Assembly: GCA_034770075.1 (NCBI GenBank)
Contig: JAVJAP010000028.1
Coordinates: 496,001 to 560,000, forward strand
DNA length: 64,000 bases
Direction: 5' to 3'
Source of the DNA: Aralia elata
Taxonomy: Eukaryota > Streptophyta > Magnoliopsida > Apiales > Araliaceae
This document shows, piece by piece, positions 1 to 11,621 of this stretch. Positions within the stretch are counted from its first letter, which is position 1. Every line of letters begins with the position of its first letter. The translations under genes and the position numbers were made by a program. The notes beneath the pieces are model-generated. The model was not told the origin of the DNA. It was given only the letters and a program-made list of their open reading frames with translations, and made no database searches.

Positions 1-653
1 ACCCGGCAAACTCTATGCCCGTAATGTATCTCCAATCCCAGGGGGTCAGCACAACCTCGCAGTCAAGAAGGTGAAGAGACTGCGTCTGGTGAAACCAGCG
101 CTCTGATAAGGCCCTCATGTAACCCCAGGGGCACTGCCGGGGAATGATGGTAAAGAAGTGACGAAAGCCCCAAGAATCCACCACCGCCCGGTAGTCACTG
201 TGCAAAGCCGTGTAAAAGGAGTAGATGTTGAACCAGTTGCCCCTCGGCTGAGTAAACTCGGGTACCTGGGGCAATCACCAATGGGTCAGTCCGGATAAAA
301 GGAGAATTGGGAAATTGAGAATAAAATCATAATAGAGCCGAATATACCTCGTTAGCCACGAGAGATGCCGAGGGATGACGACTGAGATCCCGACCCAATA
401 GATCGGGGATCTGCACAGATGCGCCAGACGGGGCACTATGAGGAGCTGGAGCCGGTGTGCTGGAGGATGGTCCCTCTGCCGCGACCTCTGGAGGAGTGGC
501 CTCCTCAACGTCCGGATGAGCAGGACGAATGACAGCCTCCGCCAAGCGGCGAGCCTGGCGGGTCCGAGGAGGAACAGGAGCAGGTGTAGCCCTACGGCGA
601 CGAACACCCGAGGTCCGGGACACGGAGGAGCTACTATGAGCATCGGGATCCAT
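1..653 (-). CDS. Antisense extra ORF of a Tat-type retrotransposon: plant mobile domain (PMD) protein, 5' part
   Basis: Two exons can be read on the minus strand, 653-348 and 265-1, joined in phase across an 82-base intron with a GT donor at 347-346 and a CAG acceptor at 268-266. The first exon encodes a Ser/Pro/Arg-rich, probably disordered head starting MDPDAHSSSS. The second reads into a segment with PRGNWFNIYSF, ALSERWFHQTQSLHL and LTPWDWRYITGIEFAG. This follows the PMD (aminotransferase-like) pattern: ERW with ETHTFHL-like residues, then a TLxDV-like stretch ending in G. Plant PMD proteins such as MAIN and MAIL1 act in the nucleus in silencing and genome stability, and PMD copies are known in some Ty3/gypsy elements and MULEs. 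The frame is opposite to the downstream LTR and polypurine tract, as expected for an antisense extra ORF. It runs off the window, so its completeness is unknown. Confidence 0.66.
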
Positions 654-1420
654 AGCTGGAACAGAATAGGCAAGGAGGAAGGTAAGTTCCCTTTTGAATT
701 ATGTCACGAATATTCTAAATTCCTACCCACATCATATAATTAAGGCAACATGATGCATGTTTATGAAAAAAAAAAAAAAAAAAAAAATTCGGCAGAGTTC
801 CGTTTGTAAAATGGACATCCCAGGCATAAGCCAAACGTGTTTTCAATCAATCCAAGCCTCAAACAGATCAAAATTGCATTCATATGTGTAGTTACAGCAT
901 GTAGAGTACAGTAATGCATGATTTTCTTGCAGAAAAGGAAAAACAGTATGTGGGACCACATCATTAGCATAAAATAAGACTCACACAATTGCTACATAGC
1001 ATGTATATATGATAATACATAGCATAACATTGTAAAGCATACATTTCTATCTCTAAACATGCAAATAGCCAAATGTATAGCAAAATGTTGACGAAATTGA
1101 AAAGTGAACGGTCAAATTGTTACCTGTAGCGCGTAGAACGATCCTACCGGAGCAGTTTTTGCAGAAAAGTTGGGAAACTCGACAAAAGGTCCTTGCAAAC
1201 GAGCAAAATCGCAAGAATCTATGTGGGGTACGAAGTTGAAAGTGACAGATCTGGAAGTGGCGAGCCGCCTAAGAACCCGATCTTGGCCGCAGATCTATCT
1301 GCGGCTGGCCGCAGATCTATCTGCGGCTGGCCGCAGATCCATCTACGGCTGGCCCTGGTGGGTCCCCTTGGCTCCCTTGCAACCGTTTGATGTGTCTAGT
1401 GAAAATGAATTACGAGATGG
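654..1420 (+). other. Non-coding 3' region of the Tat-type element between the antisense ORF and the tandem array
   Basis: No coding frame stands out. The segment holds an A-run of about 22 bases at 766-787, AT-rich DNA to about 1130, and a more GC-rich block after 1230 containing a short GCGGC inverted-repeat motif. The minus strand just before the PMD start carries a pyrimidine tract and CAG, so a leader intron is possible but unproven. Confidence 0.45.
1285..1343. repeat. Short palindromic repeat, units of about 23 bp
   Basis: Units of GATCTATCTGCGGCTGGCC type occur about three times in tandem. Because GGCCGCAGATC and GATCTATCTGCGG are near-complements, each unit can fold back. The same motif recurs at 3543-3587 inside the LTR, in the same orientation and followed by similar sequence (CCTTGG then TCCC). 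Confidence 0.7.
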
Positions 1421-2955
1421 GTGACCGGCGATGATACCCGGGCCCGACGAGACGATCGACCGGCGACGATAACCGGCGATTATGAGATGGATGTCCGGCG
1501 ACGAAAACCGGCTCCGACAAGATAACCAACCGGCGACGATAACCGGGGGTTACAAGATGGGTGACCGGCGACGATAACCGGCCCCGACGAGACGATCGAC
1601 CGGCGACAATAACCGGCGATTATGAGGTGGATGTCCGGCGACGAAAACCGGCTCCGACGAGATAACCAACCGGCGACGATAACCGGGGGTTACAAGATGG
1701 GTGACCGGCGACGATAACCGGCCCCGACGAGACGATCGACCGGCGACGATAACCGGCGATTACGAGGTGGATGTCCGGCGACGAAAACCGGCTCCGACAA
1801 GATAACCAACCGGCGACGATAACCGGGGGTTACGAAGTGGGTGACCGGCGACGATACCCGGCCCCGACGAGACGATCGACCGGCGACGAAAACCGGCGAT
1901 TACGAGATGGAGGTCCGGCGACGAAAACCGGCTCCGGCGAGATAACCAACCGGCGACGATAACCGGGGGTTACGAAAGGGGTGACCGGCGACGATACCCG
2001 GCCCCGACGAGACGATCGACCGGCGACGATAACCGGCGATTACGAGATGGATGTCCGGCGACGAAAACCGGCTCCGGCAAGATAACCAACCGGCGACGAT
2101 AACCGGGGGTTACAAGATGGGTGACCGGCGACGATAACCGGCCCCGACGAAACGATCGCCGGCGATGATAACCGGCGATTACGAGGTGGATGTCCGGCGA
2201 CGAAAACCGGCTCCGACAAGATAACCAACCGGCGACGATAACCGGGGGTTACGAAGTGGGTGACCGGCGACGATAACTGGCCCCGACGAGACGATCGACC
2301 GGCGACGATAACTGGCGATTACGAGGTGGATGTCCGGCGACGAAAACCAGCTCCGACAAGATAACCAACCGGCGACGATAACCGGGGGTTACGAAGTGGG
2401 TGACCGGCGACGATAACCGGCTCCGACGAGACGATCGACCGGCGACGATAACCGGCGATTACGAGATGGATGTCCGGCGACGAAAACCGGCTCCGGCAAG
2501 ATAACCAACCGGCGACGATAACCGGGGGTTACGAAAGGGGTGACCGACGACAATACCCGGCCCCGACGAGACAATCGACCGGCGACGATAACCGGCGATC
2601 ACGAGATGGATGTCCGGCGACGAAAACCGGCTCTGGCGAGATAACCAACCGGCGACGATAACCGGGGGTTACGAAAGGGGTGACCGGTGACGATACCCGG
2701 CCCCGACGAGACGATCGACCGGCGACGATAACCGGCGATTACGAGGTGGATGTCCGGCGACGAAAACCGGCTCCGGCGAGATAACCAACCGGCGACGATA
2801 ACCGGGGGTTACGAAATGGGTGACCGGCGACGATACCCGGCTCCGACGAGAAAATCGACCGGCAACGATAACCGGCGATTACGAGATGGATGTCCGACGA
2901 CGATAACCGGCTCCGACAAGATAATCAACCGGCGACGATAACCGGGGTTACGAGA
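1421..2955 (+). repeat. Minisatellite with 140-bp higher-order units (four 35-bp subunits)
   Basis: About eleven copies of a 140-bp unit follow one another; the landmark TGTCCGGCGACGA recurs near 1491, 1631, 1771, 2051, 2190, 2330, 2470, 2610, 2750 and 2890. Each unit contains four diverged 35-bp subunits, all with the core CCGGCGACGAxAACCGG followed by a subunit-specific half. One unit near 2155 is one base shorter. The array is GC- and CpG-rich in an AT-rich setting. It lies between the antisense ORF and the polypurine tract, the place where Tat/Ogre and Retand elements are known to carry tandem repeats. Open frames of 60-63 codons inside it come from the repeat and are not genes. Confidence 0.93.
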
Positions 2956-3136
2956 CGATCATCCGCATTGCGTTGATACCCTTTTACGAATATGATTGCA
3001 TCCATTGCATCATACGTTGCATCGTAAGGCATATGTGTAGCATCACGTATGTATTGTCATCCATGTGCATTGTCATTCATGCATCGGGTGTCTATTCTTT
3101 ATCTTGTTCATTTCATTCATCATTTCATAAACATGA

Positions 3137-3150
3137 TAAAGAGGGGCAGC
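3137..3150 (+). other. Polypurine tract of the Tat-type element
   Basis: The purine-rich AAAGAGGGGCAG directly precedes the LTR start TGTAGACACC. This is the usual plus-strand priming site and fixes the element's orientation as plus. Confidence 0.75.
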
Positions 3151-5271
3151 TGTAGACACCCAAGTTTTGCGTTCCCTGTACTAACCATGACAGGAGGGCA
3201 AAATCGTCAATTGAACCGGCTTGCGGGAGTGAAGGAGTGGGCCCAAGAGCGAGCGCCCGACACCACCGCAGGGATTGGCAATCAAAGCTGATGTGACAAT
3301 AAGGCCATCCGAGACAGACAACCCCGAATGAGGTGGCGCGTCTCCCGGGGATTCCCGGACTGCAGAGTACGAGCCCTTCAACGGAAATCAACGGTACGGC
3401 ACAGAAATCGAGACGAGGTGCGAAAAATGAGAAAATCAGCACAGTCAACCGCAGATCAATCCGCGGCCAAGGACGGAACTCGAGACGGCACGGGACTCGA
3501 GCGCACGGGACTCGAGCGCGGCTGGGGGGAGAACCAAGGGCCAGCCGCAGATCCATCTGCGGCCAGCCGCAGATCAATCTGCGGCTGCCCTTGGCAGTCC
3601 CTTATCAGGCCATTTTGCATACAGAAGAGAAAAAGAAGAAAAAAAGCAGCAGCAGCTCGGAAATAGGGAGAAAACAGCAACAAAATAAGGGCAATTAGGA
3701 GAGAAAAAGAGTGAAAAGAGTGAGGAATTGTACCAATTTTGGGAGATTATATCTCATATTTTCTACTCTACTCAATACACAAATTCCTACATATTGTGGG
3801 GATCATTTTGCAAGGTGAAAATCTTTTGTTTTTGACATTTGCTCGTACCATTTTGATAGACTCTTATTATCCGAATTCTCTTAAATGTATCCTTTTTTTG
3901 CGTTGTATTGTGAAATCATGGATTAGGGATTATTAGTGAGGGTTCCATCGGAACAAAATTCTTCCTAATAACCCGAGGATATCCAATTGGTGAAATTTCT
4001 AGCTTATTTATGGTGATTTATTGGATGTAATTTATGTAGATTATCATTTTCGGATATCATGGTGTATTAGGCAAATCCGTGTTGTTTAGTTTCGTAGTAT
4101 TCATTTTGCGGGTATGTAGTAATCTTGGGTGTGAGCCTAGGAATGCGACCCCGTGGTCCAAATCCGATGATGGACGTTTTGACATATGTAATAGATGCAA
4201 GGTACTCGTTTTGTTGTAACATGTAATCGTTTGGGCCTTAAAACGACGCTAGAGCGAGAATCGGGTTTAAGGCCCCGTAATAGTGAAATATGTGATTGTT
4301 GGCGTTAGGGGATATTTTGATGGCTTACATGCCCATGAATAGCCCCCTACGCGTTTGATATTTAGTTCGATTTGCATCATCCAACAAAATGATTTCAAAG
4401 CCCAAAACAATCAAGATTTTGCTAAAAGTAATCAAAGTAGGATATTAGCATCACGAGGCTAAAAATTGGAAGTGCTAATGAAAGTCGATTCCTATTTTAC
4501 GAGAAGGCCAAAAGGAAGTTGGTTCCAAATGTCACAAAAAATGGTTTTATAAAGAGAAATGAACGTTTTACTAAACCTTGATACATAGGGCGAAAGAGAT
4601 TCTAGAAATTGCCTATCATTTATGAAAGCAACGTATAAATCTCAATTCCTATTTTGGCTAAAGTTTAACAAACTCATGTTTTACCAAAACAAACACTTAA
4701 TAAAAATCTCATAGCTTTTGTCAATTTAAAATCAAATCTTTCTCAATAAGAAAATAGGGCTTTCTCGTAAATACCGAAAGGACATTTTTAAGCACTCTCA
4801 AAAATTAAAGCACGATTTTCCCTAAGAAATCCAAATGATTCTTTCATACAAACTCACCACAACATTCATTTAGGCACACACACACACACGCGCATGCATA
4901 TACGTTTCATGAATTAAAAGATAGGAAAAGCATCAAGATTGCGGTAACCGTATTTCACGGAAGTCGGGGGGTGCCTAACACCTTCCCCTCGCTTAAGCAA
5001 GCCCCCGAACTCTATGAATCTCGATTCGCAGACCATTTAATTCGGAGTCACACATGAGCCAGCGATTTATAAAAAACGAAAACTCGGATGAGTTGGTACA
5101 TCCATTTCAAATATACCAACTGGCGACTCTGGTTAATTGGCTCATCATAAAAAACGATCTTTCAAAACCCCGTCGACATTAAGTGCCGACCTTTTCCCCA
5201 AAATCACCAAAACCAAAAGGCAAAAAATAGGAAAAGGGAACGCGAGACGAGAAAAAAACCCGGCGTCGACA
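3151..5271 (+). mobile_element. 3' LTR of the Ty3/gypsy Tat-type element (about 2.1 kb)
   Basis: The LTR begins TGTAGACACC after a polypurine tract and ends GGCGTCGACA, giving TG...CA termini with inverted TGTAGAC/GTCGACA ends. Inside, the block GGGGGGTGCCTAACACCTTC followed by CCCTCG, and further on the words TGGCGACTCTG, are recurrent landmarks of Tat/Ogre LTRs. A (CA)n run lies near 4877. The following five bases GTGTC (5272-5276) should be the target-site duplication; the partner 5' LTR lies outside the window. Open frames inside are short and not convincing genes. Confidence 0.72.
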
Positions 5272-5536
5272 GTGTCAATTGCAACGAAAATGCATGGCGT
5301 TGCAAAAAAAAAAGAGTTCATTTCGTTGCCAATTAGCAGGCAAAAAATTTCGTTGCAAAATGTATTAATTTTAGCAACAAAAAAAATACGTTCGTTGCGG
5401 AACAATTAGCAACGCTCATTGCGCAACGAAAGACGCAACGACAGTAAAGTCGTTGCCAAAACCCTTTTGCAACGAAATTTGACACTTTTAGCAACGAAAA
5501 TCAGTTGTTGCTGAAGCCCCATTTTTTTGTAGTGAA
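5272..5536 (+). mobile_element. Terminal fragment of a CACTA transposon (GCAACGAAA subterminal repeats)
   Basis: About ten copies of GCAACGAAA-like words in both orientations (GCAACGAAA, TTCGTTGC, CGTTGCCAA) lead to TTTTTTTGTAGTG, the complement of a CACTACAAAAAAA CACTA terminus. Short repeated words before a CACTA end are the transposase-binding subterminal region of En/Spm elements. The Tat LTR stops exactly where this block begins, so the retroelement probably inserted into the CACTA. The likely 3-bp target duplication is AAT after 5536. The other end is outside the window. Confidence 0.68.
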
Positions 5537-5727
5537 TGTTTGGTTATTTCGACGCTGTCGTACTTTACCGAATATAATATTTCTCGACAGAACGAATATT
5601 TCTCGACATACTGTATAATTGCACATATCATCCTTAACTTATCATTATATCAATTTAACACCTAACAGTTAGAATAATAATAATAAGAGAAGTTAAAATA
5701 TTATTCGTAAAAGGTTGGGGTCTTACA
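5537..5727 (-). mobile_element. LTR fragment, same family as the LTR at 60302-63091
   Basis: The segment matches the last roughly 190 bases of the LTRs ending at 11621, 53945 and 63091. Shared landmarks are TTATTTCG...GTCGTACT, repeated CGACA...GAATATT words and the terminus GGGGTCTTACA. Element sense is minus, so TGTAAGACCCC is the start. The CACTA end at 5536 cuts it, so the CACTA inserted into this LTR and the rest lies outside the window. Confidence 0.75.
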
Positions 5728-7160
5728 ATATATATATTCTTGAGTTGTACAACTTTTATTTCTTGTTCATTTTATCTACTATTAATGTCGGAGTACTATT
5801 CACGTCGAAGTACTATTCATGATGGAGTACTATTCACGGCGGAGTACTATTTTTTCTTGTCCAAATTTGCCCAAATCATGAATATTAATTGATGAATGGG
5901 TTTTAACCTACGAGTTAGATACATCTTTGGCTTAATTCTTTACAATTTTTAAGTGTTTTTAGTAACTTTTTATTTGTTTTCATGTTGATGTTATAGGTTG
6001 AGGCTTGCTGCAGATTGAAAAAAAAGAACAAGAAAATTTGGTTCAGGACATCTTCGTCGGGGCGAGGATTTTGTGAAGGAATTTTTCGCCGGGGCGAGGA
6101 TGCGGCTGGAGGAAAAGAAGTTTGTTTTCAGCAAGATCAGTTATTTTAGAAGGTTGATGCTAACAAGGATTCTTTTTATTAATCTAATGAGGAGACTATA
6201 AGAGGCATGAAGGCAAGAAAAAGAGGGAAGGATTGAATATACAACACATTGACAATACTAGCGCGGAGATTAATTTTCAGAGCTGAGCAAGGAAATTGGA
6301 GATCGGGACAAGCATTGTGAAGAATTCAGATTGGTGGATTGAAGATTGAAGATTTCATTGAGTTTTCTTTTAATCTTTTATCTCTAATTTGTAACTAATT
6401 ATGATGACTTATTTTAGAATTCTAGTTTTTATTTTCAGCATGAACTAAACCTTTAATTAAGGCTACAATTGAACCAGCTATGCTTATGAATTAATTATCT
6501 ACCTTGATTCCAGTTATTTATTCAATTCGAGTTGTCTATCATATTCTGTGCTTAATGATTAATTGTCTAGCCAACAATTAGCGGGTACTCTAGGAGAACT
6601 CAGGAGATAAAATCTAGGGTTAGACCTGAATAGGATAACATGTATTCTTAATTATTTACATGTGATAAATAATTAGGGTTGTGAAGTGAATAGGGATATC
6701 TCTTCGCTGCATGTAACTATTGAGAATTGATGCTTAATGAATTTAATCCCTTAGTTTTGCATAGGAATATCGCAGAATTAATTGGGTTAGATAAATTTAT
6801 TTGATCACTTGGAAAAGGACTTCTAAATAAAGTTGAATTCTTGTTAACAATTCCAGTGAATTAAATAATTTGATGATGTAGATAGATTAGTTTATGTTAC
6901 ATAACTGGGGATATTATAGTTTTAAGCCTTTTAAATCTGAATCTCAACCCTCGTGTTAGTTATTGATCTTAGTTTCAATTTAATTAGTTTTAATCGATAT
7001 TTAAATTGTGATTGTTTAATAAAATAGGGTAATTATACTGGTAGTTGAAAATATAAAACACAATATTTTTCTGTGGAAACGATACTGTATTTACCACTTT
7101 ATTACTTGTTGATCGTGTATACTTGCACGTAATTGTTGATTGTGAAATCGGACAACATTA
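5728..7160 (+). mobile_element. Probable LTR-retroelement relict
   Basis: No coding potential is visible. At 5775-5850 a GGAGTACTATTCACG motif is repeated about four times. The stretch 7070-7150 (GTGGAAACGATACTG, then TTACCAC and CGTGTATACTTGCACG) resembles the distal part of some plant Ty3/gypsy LTRs, where a CCCTGTGGATACGA phrase precedes the primer-binding site. No primer-binding site or paired LTR was found, so the assignment is tentative. Confidence 0.32.
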
Positions 7161-7449
7161 ATCATATTAATATTTACATTAAACATTTATTTATTTTACT
7201 CATACTATAAAAATTATATAGTCATACATTATATACAAAATAAAAATAATAGTTAGATGCATACCTTATAATTTTCTTTTTTCTAGTTTCCTTCTTGATT
7301 TTCCTTACTTTCCTGTGTCTTACTTCTTTTCTCTCTCTCTCTCTCTCACGTTCCTGACTTTTTTTTCCTTTAACAAACATGATGGGTATATATATACAAC
7401 TCACAACAGATATTTATATATAATAATATAGTTAGAACACTTACTATAC

Positions 7450-7492
<43 letters not shown>

Positions 7493-7525
7493 GGTTCCCT
7501 CATCTCCTAAAGTATAAAGTTAAAC

Positions 7526-7563
<38 letters not shown>

Positions 7564-7662
7564 TATCTAGCCTCATCATCAAGCTAGATCATTATTGTTA
7601 TATATATAGGTATACAATTGATTAGTTAGGAGAGAAACGTGTATGCCTATATATATATATAT
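7161..7662. repeat. AT-rich spacer with CT and TA microsatellites
   Basis: The segment contains a (CT)n run near 7331-7347 and two long (TA)n runs near 7452-7488 and 7529-7559. A shorter TA run at 7649-7662 flanks the MULE that follows. No gene is seen. Confidence 0.85.
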
Positions 7663-8723
7663 GGGCAATGATCCATAGCATGTATTTGCTATGGATCAAA
7701 AATTAACAAATAACATCTCTATCTTCCGTTTTAATGATCAATGGCCAGAATTAAAAAGGAGCTAAATCCATCCGCTAGAAATTCTAGCGGACTGAATAAC
7801 TTAACATTTACGACGTTTATATCCCCACTCACCCGAACGACTTGATCACCGAAGCACAGCAAACAACACTGCAAAACAACTAAAACACAAACTGCAAATA
7901 AACAATACACAAACAACTGAAACCATTTGGGAAAAAATTGAACGCCCAATGTACATAACACAGGAAAAAATATAAAATTATTGAAAAATTAAAGAAGAAG
8001 AAGACAAACTTGAAAAACCCACAAGTTAAATGACAAAATAAAATCGAAGAAAACAGAGTTGGAATGAAAATTCAAGAAGAAGGAGACAACCTTAAAACCC
8101 AGGAAACCCGGTCGAATACTCTGTTTTCAGTTCTTAAAAATAACAAAAATTCGAAACTTTGGATTCAGGAAAACTCAAAACACCAAAACAGAGTAACTTT
8201 AGTTCCTTCTTAAATAATAAAGACTAAAATTTTCATTAAGAAAATTCAAACCTGTAAGCAAATTTCACATATTGTATTTCCATTTTCATCACACCATCTC
8301 TGTATGCAATCTCTGTGCGCAAACTGAAAACAAAAAATATGATCAAGCAAGTCAATTAAACTACATGAAAAAGTAAAACCTCATAATAATCCCAAATGGT
8401 TTATGTTGTTTGCGTATTGTTTATTTGCAGTTTGTGTTTTAGTTGTTTGTGTACTCTTTATGACCCACTCGGAATTGCACCCAATTTCTTATGATCAAGT
8501 CGTCCACTAGAAATCTAGCGGACTGCATAAATAAACTTAACAGTGGGGTATAAAAACGTGGGGTTATAAAAGTCCTAAATGTTAAGTTATTCGGTCCGCT
8601 AGAACTTCTAGCGGATGTCTTTATCTCTTTTTTAATCCTGACCATTAATCATTGCAATGGAAGGAAGAGATGTTATTTGCCAATTTTTGATCTATAACAA
8701 ATACATGCTATGGATCATTGCCC
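7663..8723. mobile_element. Non-autonomous Mutator-like element with long terminal inverted repeats
   Basis: The left end GGGCAATGATCCATAGCATG matches the complement of the right end. The similarity continues inward for about 270 bases on the left (to about 7932) and about 330 on the right (from about 8395), with a roughly 60-base insertion in the right arm. Shared landmarks are AACATCTCT, a CCGCTAGAAnTTCTAGCGGA palindrome and AAACACAAACTGCAAATAAA. Both flanks read TATATATAT, compatible with a 9-bp target duplication, though the TA-rich context weakens this. No transposase is present; the central 460 bases are AT-rich without recognisable coding sequence. Confidence 0.85.
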
Positions 8724-8783
<60 letters not shown>

Positions 8784-9185
8784 CCACACACACACACTTA
8801 ATCTTAAAGAACACATGGCATGGTAATAAAACTCATCACATGTAAAGATGAGTTCCCTTTTATTACCCACCAACTATCTATTTCCCATAATTATTAGCCG
8901 CCCCCTTCTTATATATCTGAATCTTCCAACTCTTAGTTTTGTCCCATTTTGATTGCCTAATAATTAAATTGCATCTCATCATTTTAATTGTTAATAAATA
9001 TGTACTGCACATATACTTATTCTCTCCACTCATTTACACAAATAATATCCATAAAAATTTTATTTTATTAGATAAATATTCATAAACCTAAATTATATAT
9101 GTTTTTCCTAACACATATATTACATTAAAAATATTTAATCATTTAAGATCGACTTTACTAGCCTCATAAATATTCGGGATATTAC
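8724..9185. repeat. TA/CA microsatellites and AT-rich spacer
   Basis: A (TA)n run to about 8771 passes into (CA)n to about 8798. The rest is AT-rich without a recognisable gene. The last bases, CGGGATATTACA (9174-9185), look like the terminus of a further LTR, but I could not define it. Confidence 0.7.
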
Positions 9186-11621
9186 ACTACAAATACAAAA
9201 TTTTCTATTTACAAATGTCGTGCAAAAAAACGACAACACACATACTGTGAGTTTTCAATACAAATAGCATACCGTATATTGTATGACAGTATTTAAACCC
9301 AAATTATTACAATGTCGTATAAAATACGGCAACACACATTTTAAGTTCTCAGTACAATTATTGCTATATTATTTTATAACTTGATGAGGACAACCACTAA
9401 CTCGGACCATCATTCCATTCCCCTGCTCTCCCCGTTAGACTTGGCTACACTCTTATTTCCTGAAAACAATTGTGAAGTAAAAGGGTGAGCACAAATAGTC
9501 AAGTAAAGAATATCATGATTAAGATAAATAAATTATCAATAGCCTTCAACATTAATAGATCAGATATTTGGAACATATGGTATAGATGATGTAAGTTTCC
9601 AACAAATAACTACAACAGAATAAGCAATCCATTAAAAGAGAATTTTCACCGCATGTCTTTACCACACAGGTAAAAGACACTCAACAATAATACTGTCTTT
9701 GCACTCAGGCCAAAGACATTCACAACAACTTAATCTTGATAATTAGAATAATAATGATATGATGAATGGACAGAAATAATCACAATAATAATATAAAGAA
9801 TAATTATTAGTAATTTATCCAGAGTCCAAATTGTCAATTTGATATCTGGAAAATCGATTAGAGTTCTTGATAGAATATAATATTCAAAAAAATATAAAGT
9901 TCAGATTTCAAATATCACGATTAAAATTTAATAGAAAGTTTCAGGTGAAAATATTAGATGAAGCACAAACTATTAAAGATATTTTAATCATTTTCAGGAA
10001 TTTTCACCATTTAATGATAATACTGGAGAAACGAATAATAATTTCTTACCATAATATATATAGGATTATGAAAGAAAATGATATCCCTTACGAGTATGAA
10101 ATAAAATGATATCCCTTTTACGAGTATGAAAGAATGATATCCCTTACGAATATGAAAAAATGATATCCCTTTACGAGTATGAAAGAATGATATCCCTTAC
10201 GAGTATGGAAGAATGATATCCATTTACCTCGATATTGTGAAATACAAAATTAATAGCCGACCAAATCCTTCCATGTACGTCTTTGTAACAGTAAATAATC
10301 TGACTTTCGGGTCTTTTAGAGTTTTCAAAATCTATTTATGTTTTCATGAAATTGTAACTCTCGAAGAGATACATGAAATAGATTTCAAAACTATGAAAGA
10401 CTAGGAATATAAATGTAGCACTCTAACTGATTTTTACTAATACTTGAGGTAGTCTATCATACTTAGAGAGAAACATACACTAATAAAGTTTTTAGAGAGT
10501 GAAAGAAAATATAAGAAAGTTATGAAATTCCTTATGCTAAAGCCCCCTATTTATAGCAAACAATTAACCAACATCTACCACACATTAATTATCGCACTTT
10601 ATTCTTAATCAACATCTTTCAATATTTTATTTATCAATTATTCACACATTTATCAATTATTCACACTTTTTCTTTAATATATCATACTATTTCTTTAATC
10701 TATTTCATCCATCCTTTATCAATTATTCACACTTTTTCTTTAATCATACTATTTCTTTAATCTATTTCACCCATCATTTATCAATTATTCACACTTTTTC
10801 TTTAATCATACTATTTCTTTAATCTATTTTGCCCATCTTTTATCAATTATTCACATTTTTTCTTTAATCAAACTTTTTCTTTAATATATATCATCTATCA
10901 TTATTCACACCTTTATCAATTAATCACACCTTCATCAATTTTTCAATAATTATTCACAATTAATATTATACACGAACAATAGTAATGACAACTAGATCGT
11001 TTTCAGGAAAGAGGGGGCCTTCCGTATAAACGACGCGCAATCAAATAACCATTTTCTTCGACATAACGTACTTCTAGACATTGTCAATAATGCTAACTGG
11101 GCTAGTAATATCATATTAAATAATATAAGTTATTGTGCCGTGACAATTATCGATTTAATAATATAAAATATTGTACAGATGTTACTGTAACAATTATTGA
11201 GTTAAAATAATATGCAATTGCTACTGTAACAATTATTGAATTAATAATATGAAATATTGTGCAATATCGTGTGCTATTGTGAAATACCGTGTGCTATTAT
11301 TCTATTATTACCGGGTATATCAACAGTTGCAAGTGATAGTACCGTTGACAATTTTGTTATAAAAAGTTATTTCTGTCGTTTTCAGTATCCGACAATTAGT
11401 CGTTGTGGGGCCTACCAATGATTTGTTATTTCGGCGCCGTCGTACTTTCCGACATAATGAATATTTTCCAACAGAACGAATATTCCCCGACAGAACAATT
11501 TATCTTATAATTTGCACGCATCAACCTTAACTTTAACCTTTTTATCAATTTAGCAACTTACTGTTTAAAATAATAATTATAAGAAAATTAAATTCTCTTT
11601 ATTAAAATTCGGGGTCTTACA
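9186..11621 (-). mobile_element. Long LTR of the Tekay-like family (5'-truncated copy)
   Basis: Blocks occur in the same order as in the LTR at 60302-63091: GTCGTGCAAAA...CGACAACACACA, CTCGGACCATCA.TCCATTCCCC, GGTGAGCACAAATAG, TTTGCACT..GGCCAAAGA, the GATATCCCTTACGAGTATGA repeats, GGGGGCCTTCCGTATAAA, GACGCGCAAT and the end GGGGTCTTACA. The TGTGACGCCCC end present in the other two copies is missing. Element sense is minus. No polypurine tract follows, so it is a solo or truncated LTR. Confidence 0.78.
10078..10222. repeat. Tandem repeat of about 26 bp inside the LTR
   Basis: Five or so units of ATGATATCCCTTACGAGTAT with a GAAAGA-type tail. Looser copies occur in the homologous LTR at about 61420-61860. 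Confidence 0.85.

Noticed and set aside
275..673. 132-codon minus-strand frame overlapping the PMD first exon
   Set aside because: It is a shadow frame; the PMD frame joins in phase across a good intron and matches a known domain.
1170..2941. Several plus- and minus-strand open frames of 60-84 codons across the 140-bp array
   Set aside because: They arise from a GC-rich repeat poor in stop codons; frames differ between units because 140 is not divisible by three, and no known domain appears.
3125..3698. Overlapping open frames of 112-150 codons in the Tat LTR
   Set aside because: They lie inside an LTR in several frames on both strands, with no domain or start context.
10078..10222. CRISPR-like regular repeats
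   Set aside because: Units are directly joined without unique spacers, the setting is a plant LTR, and the same repeat occurs in other copies of that LTR.
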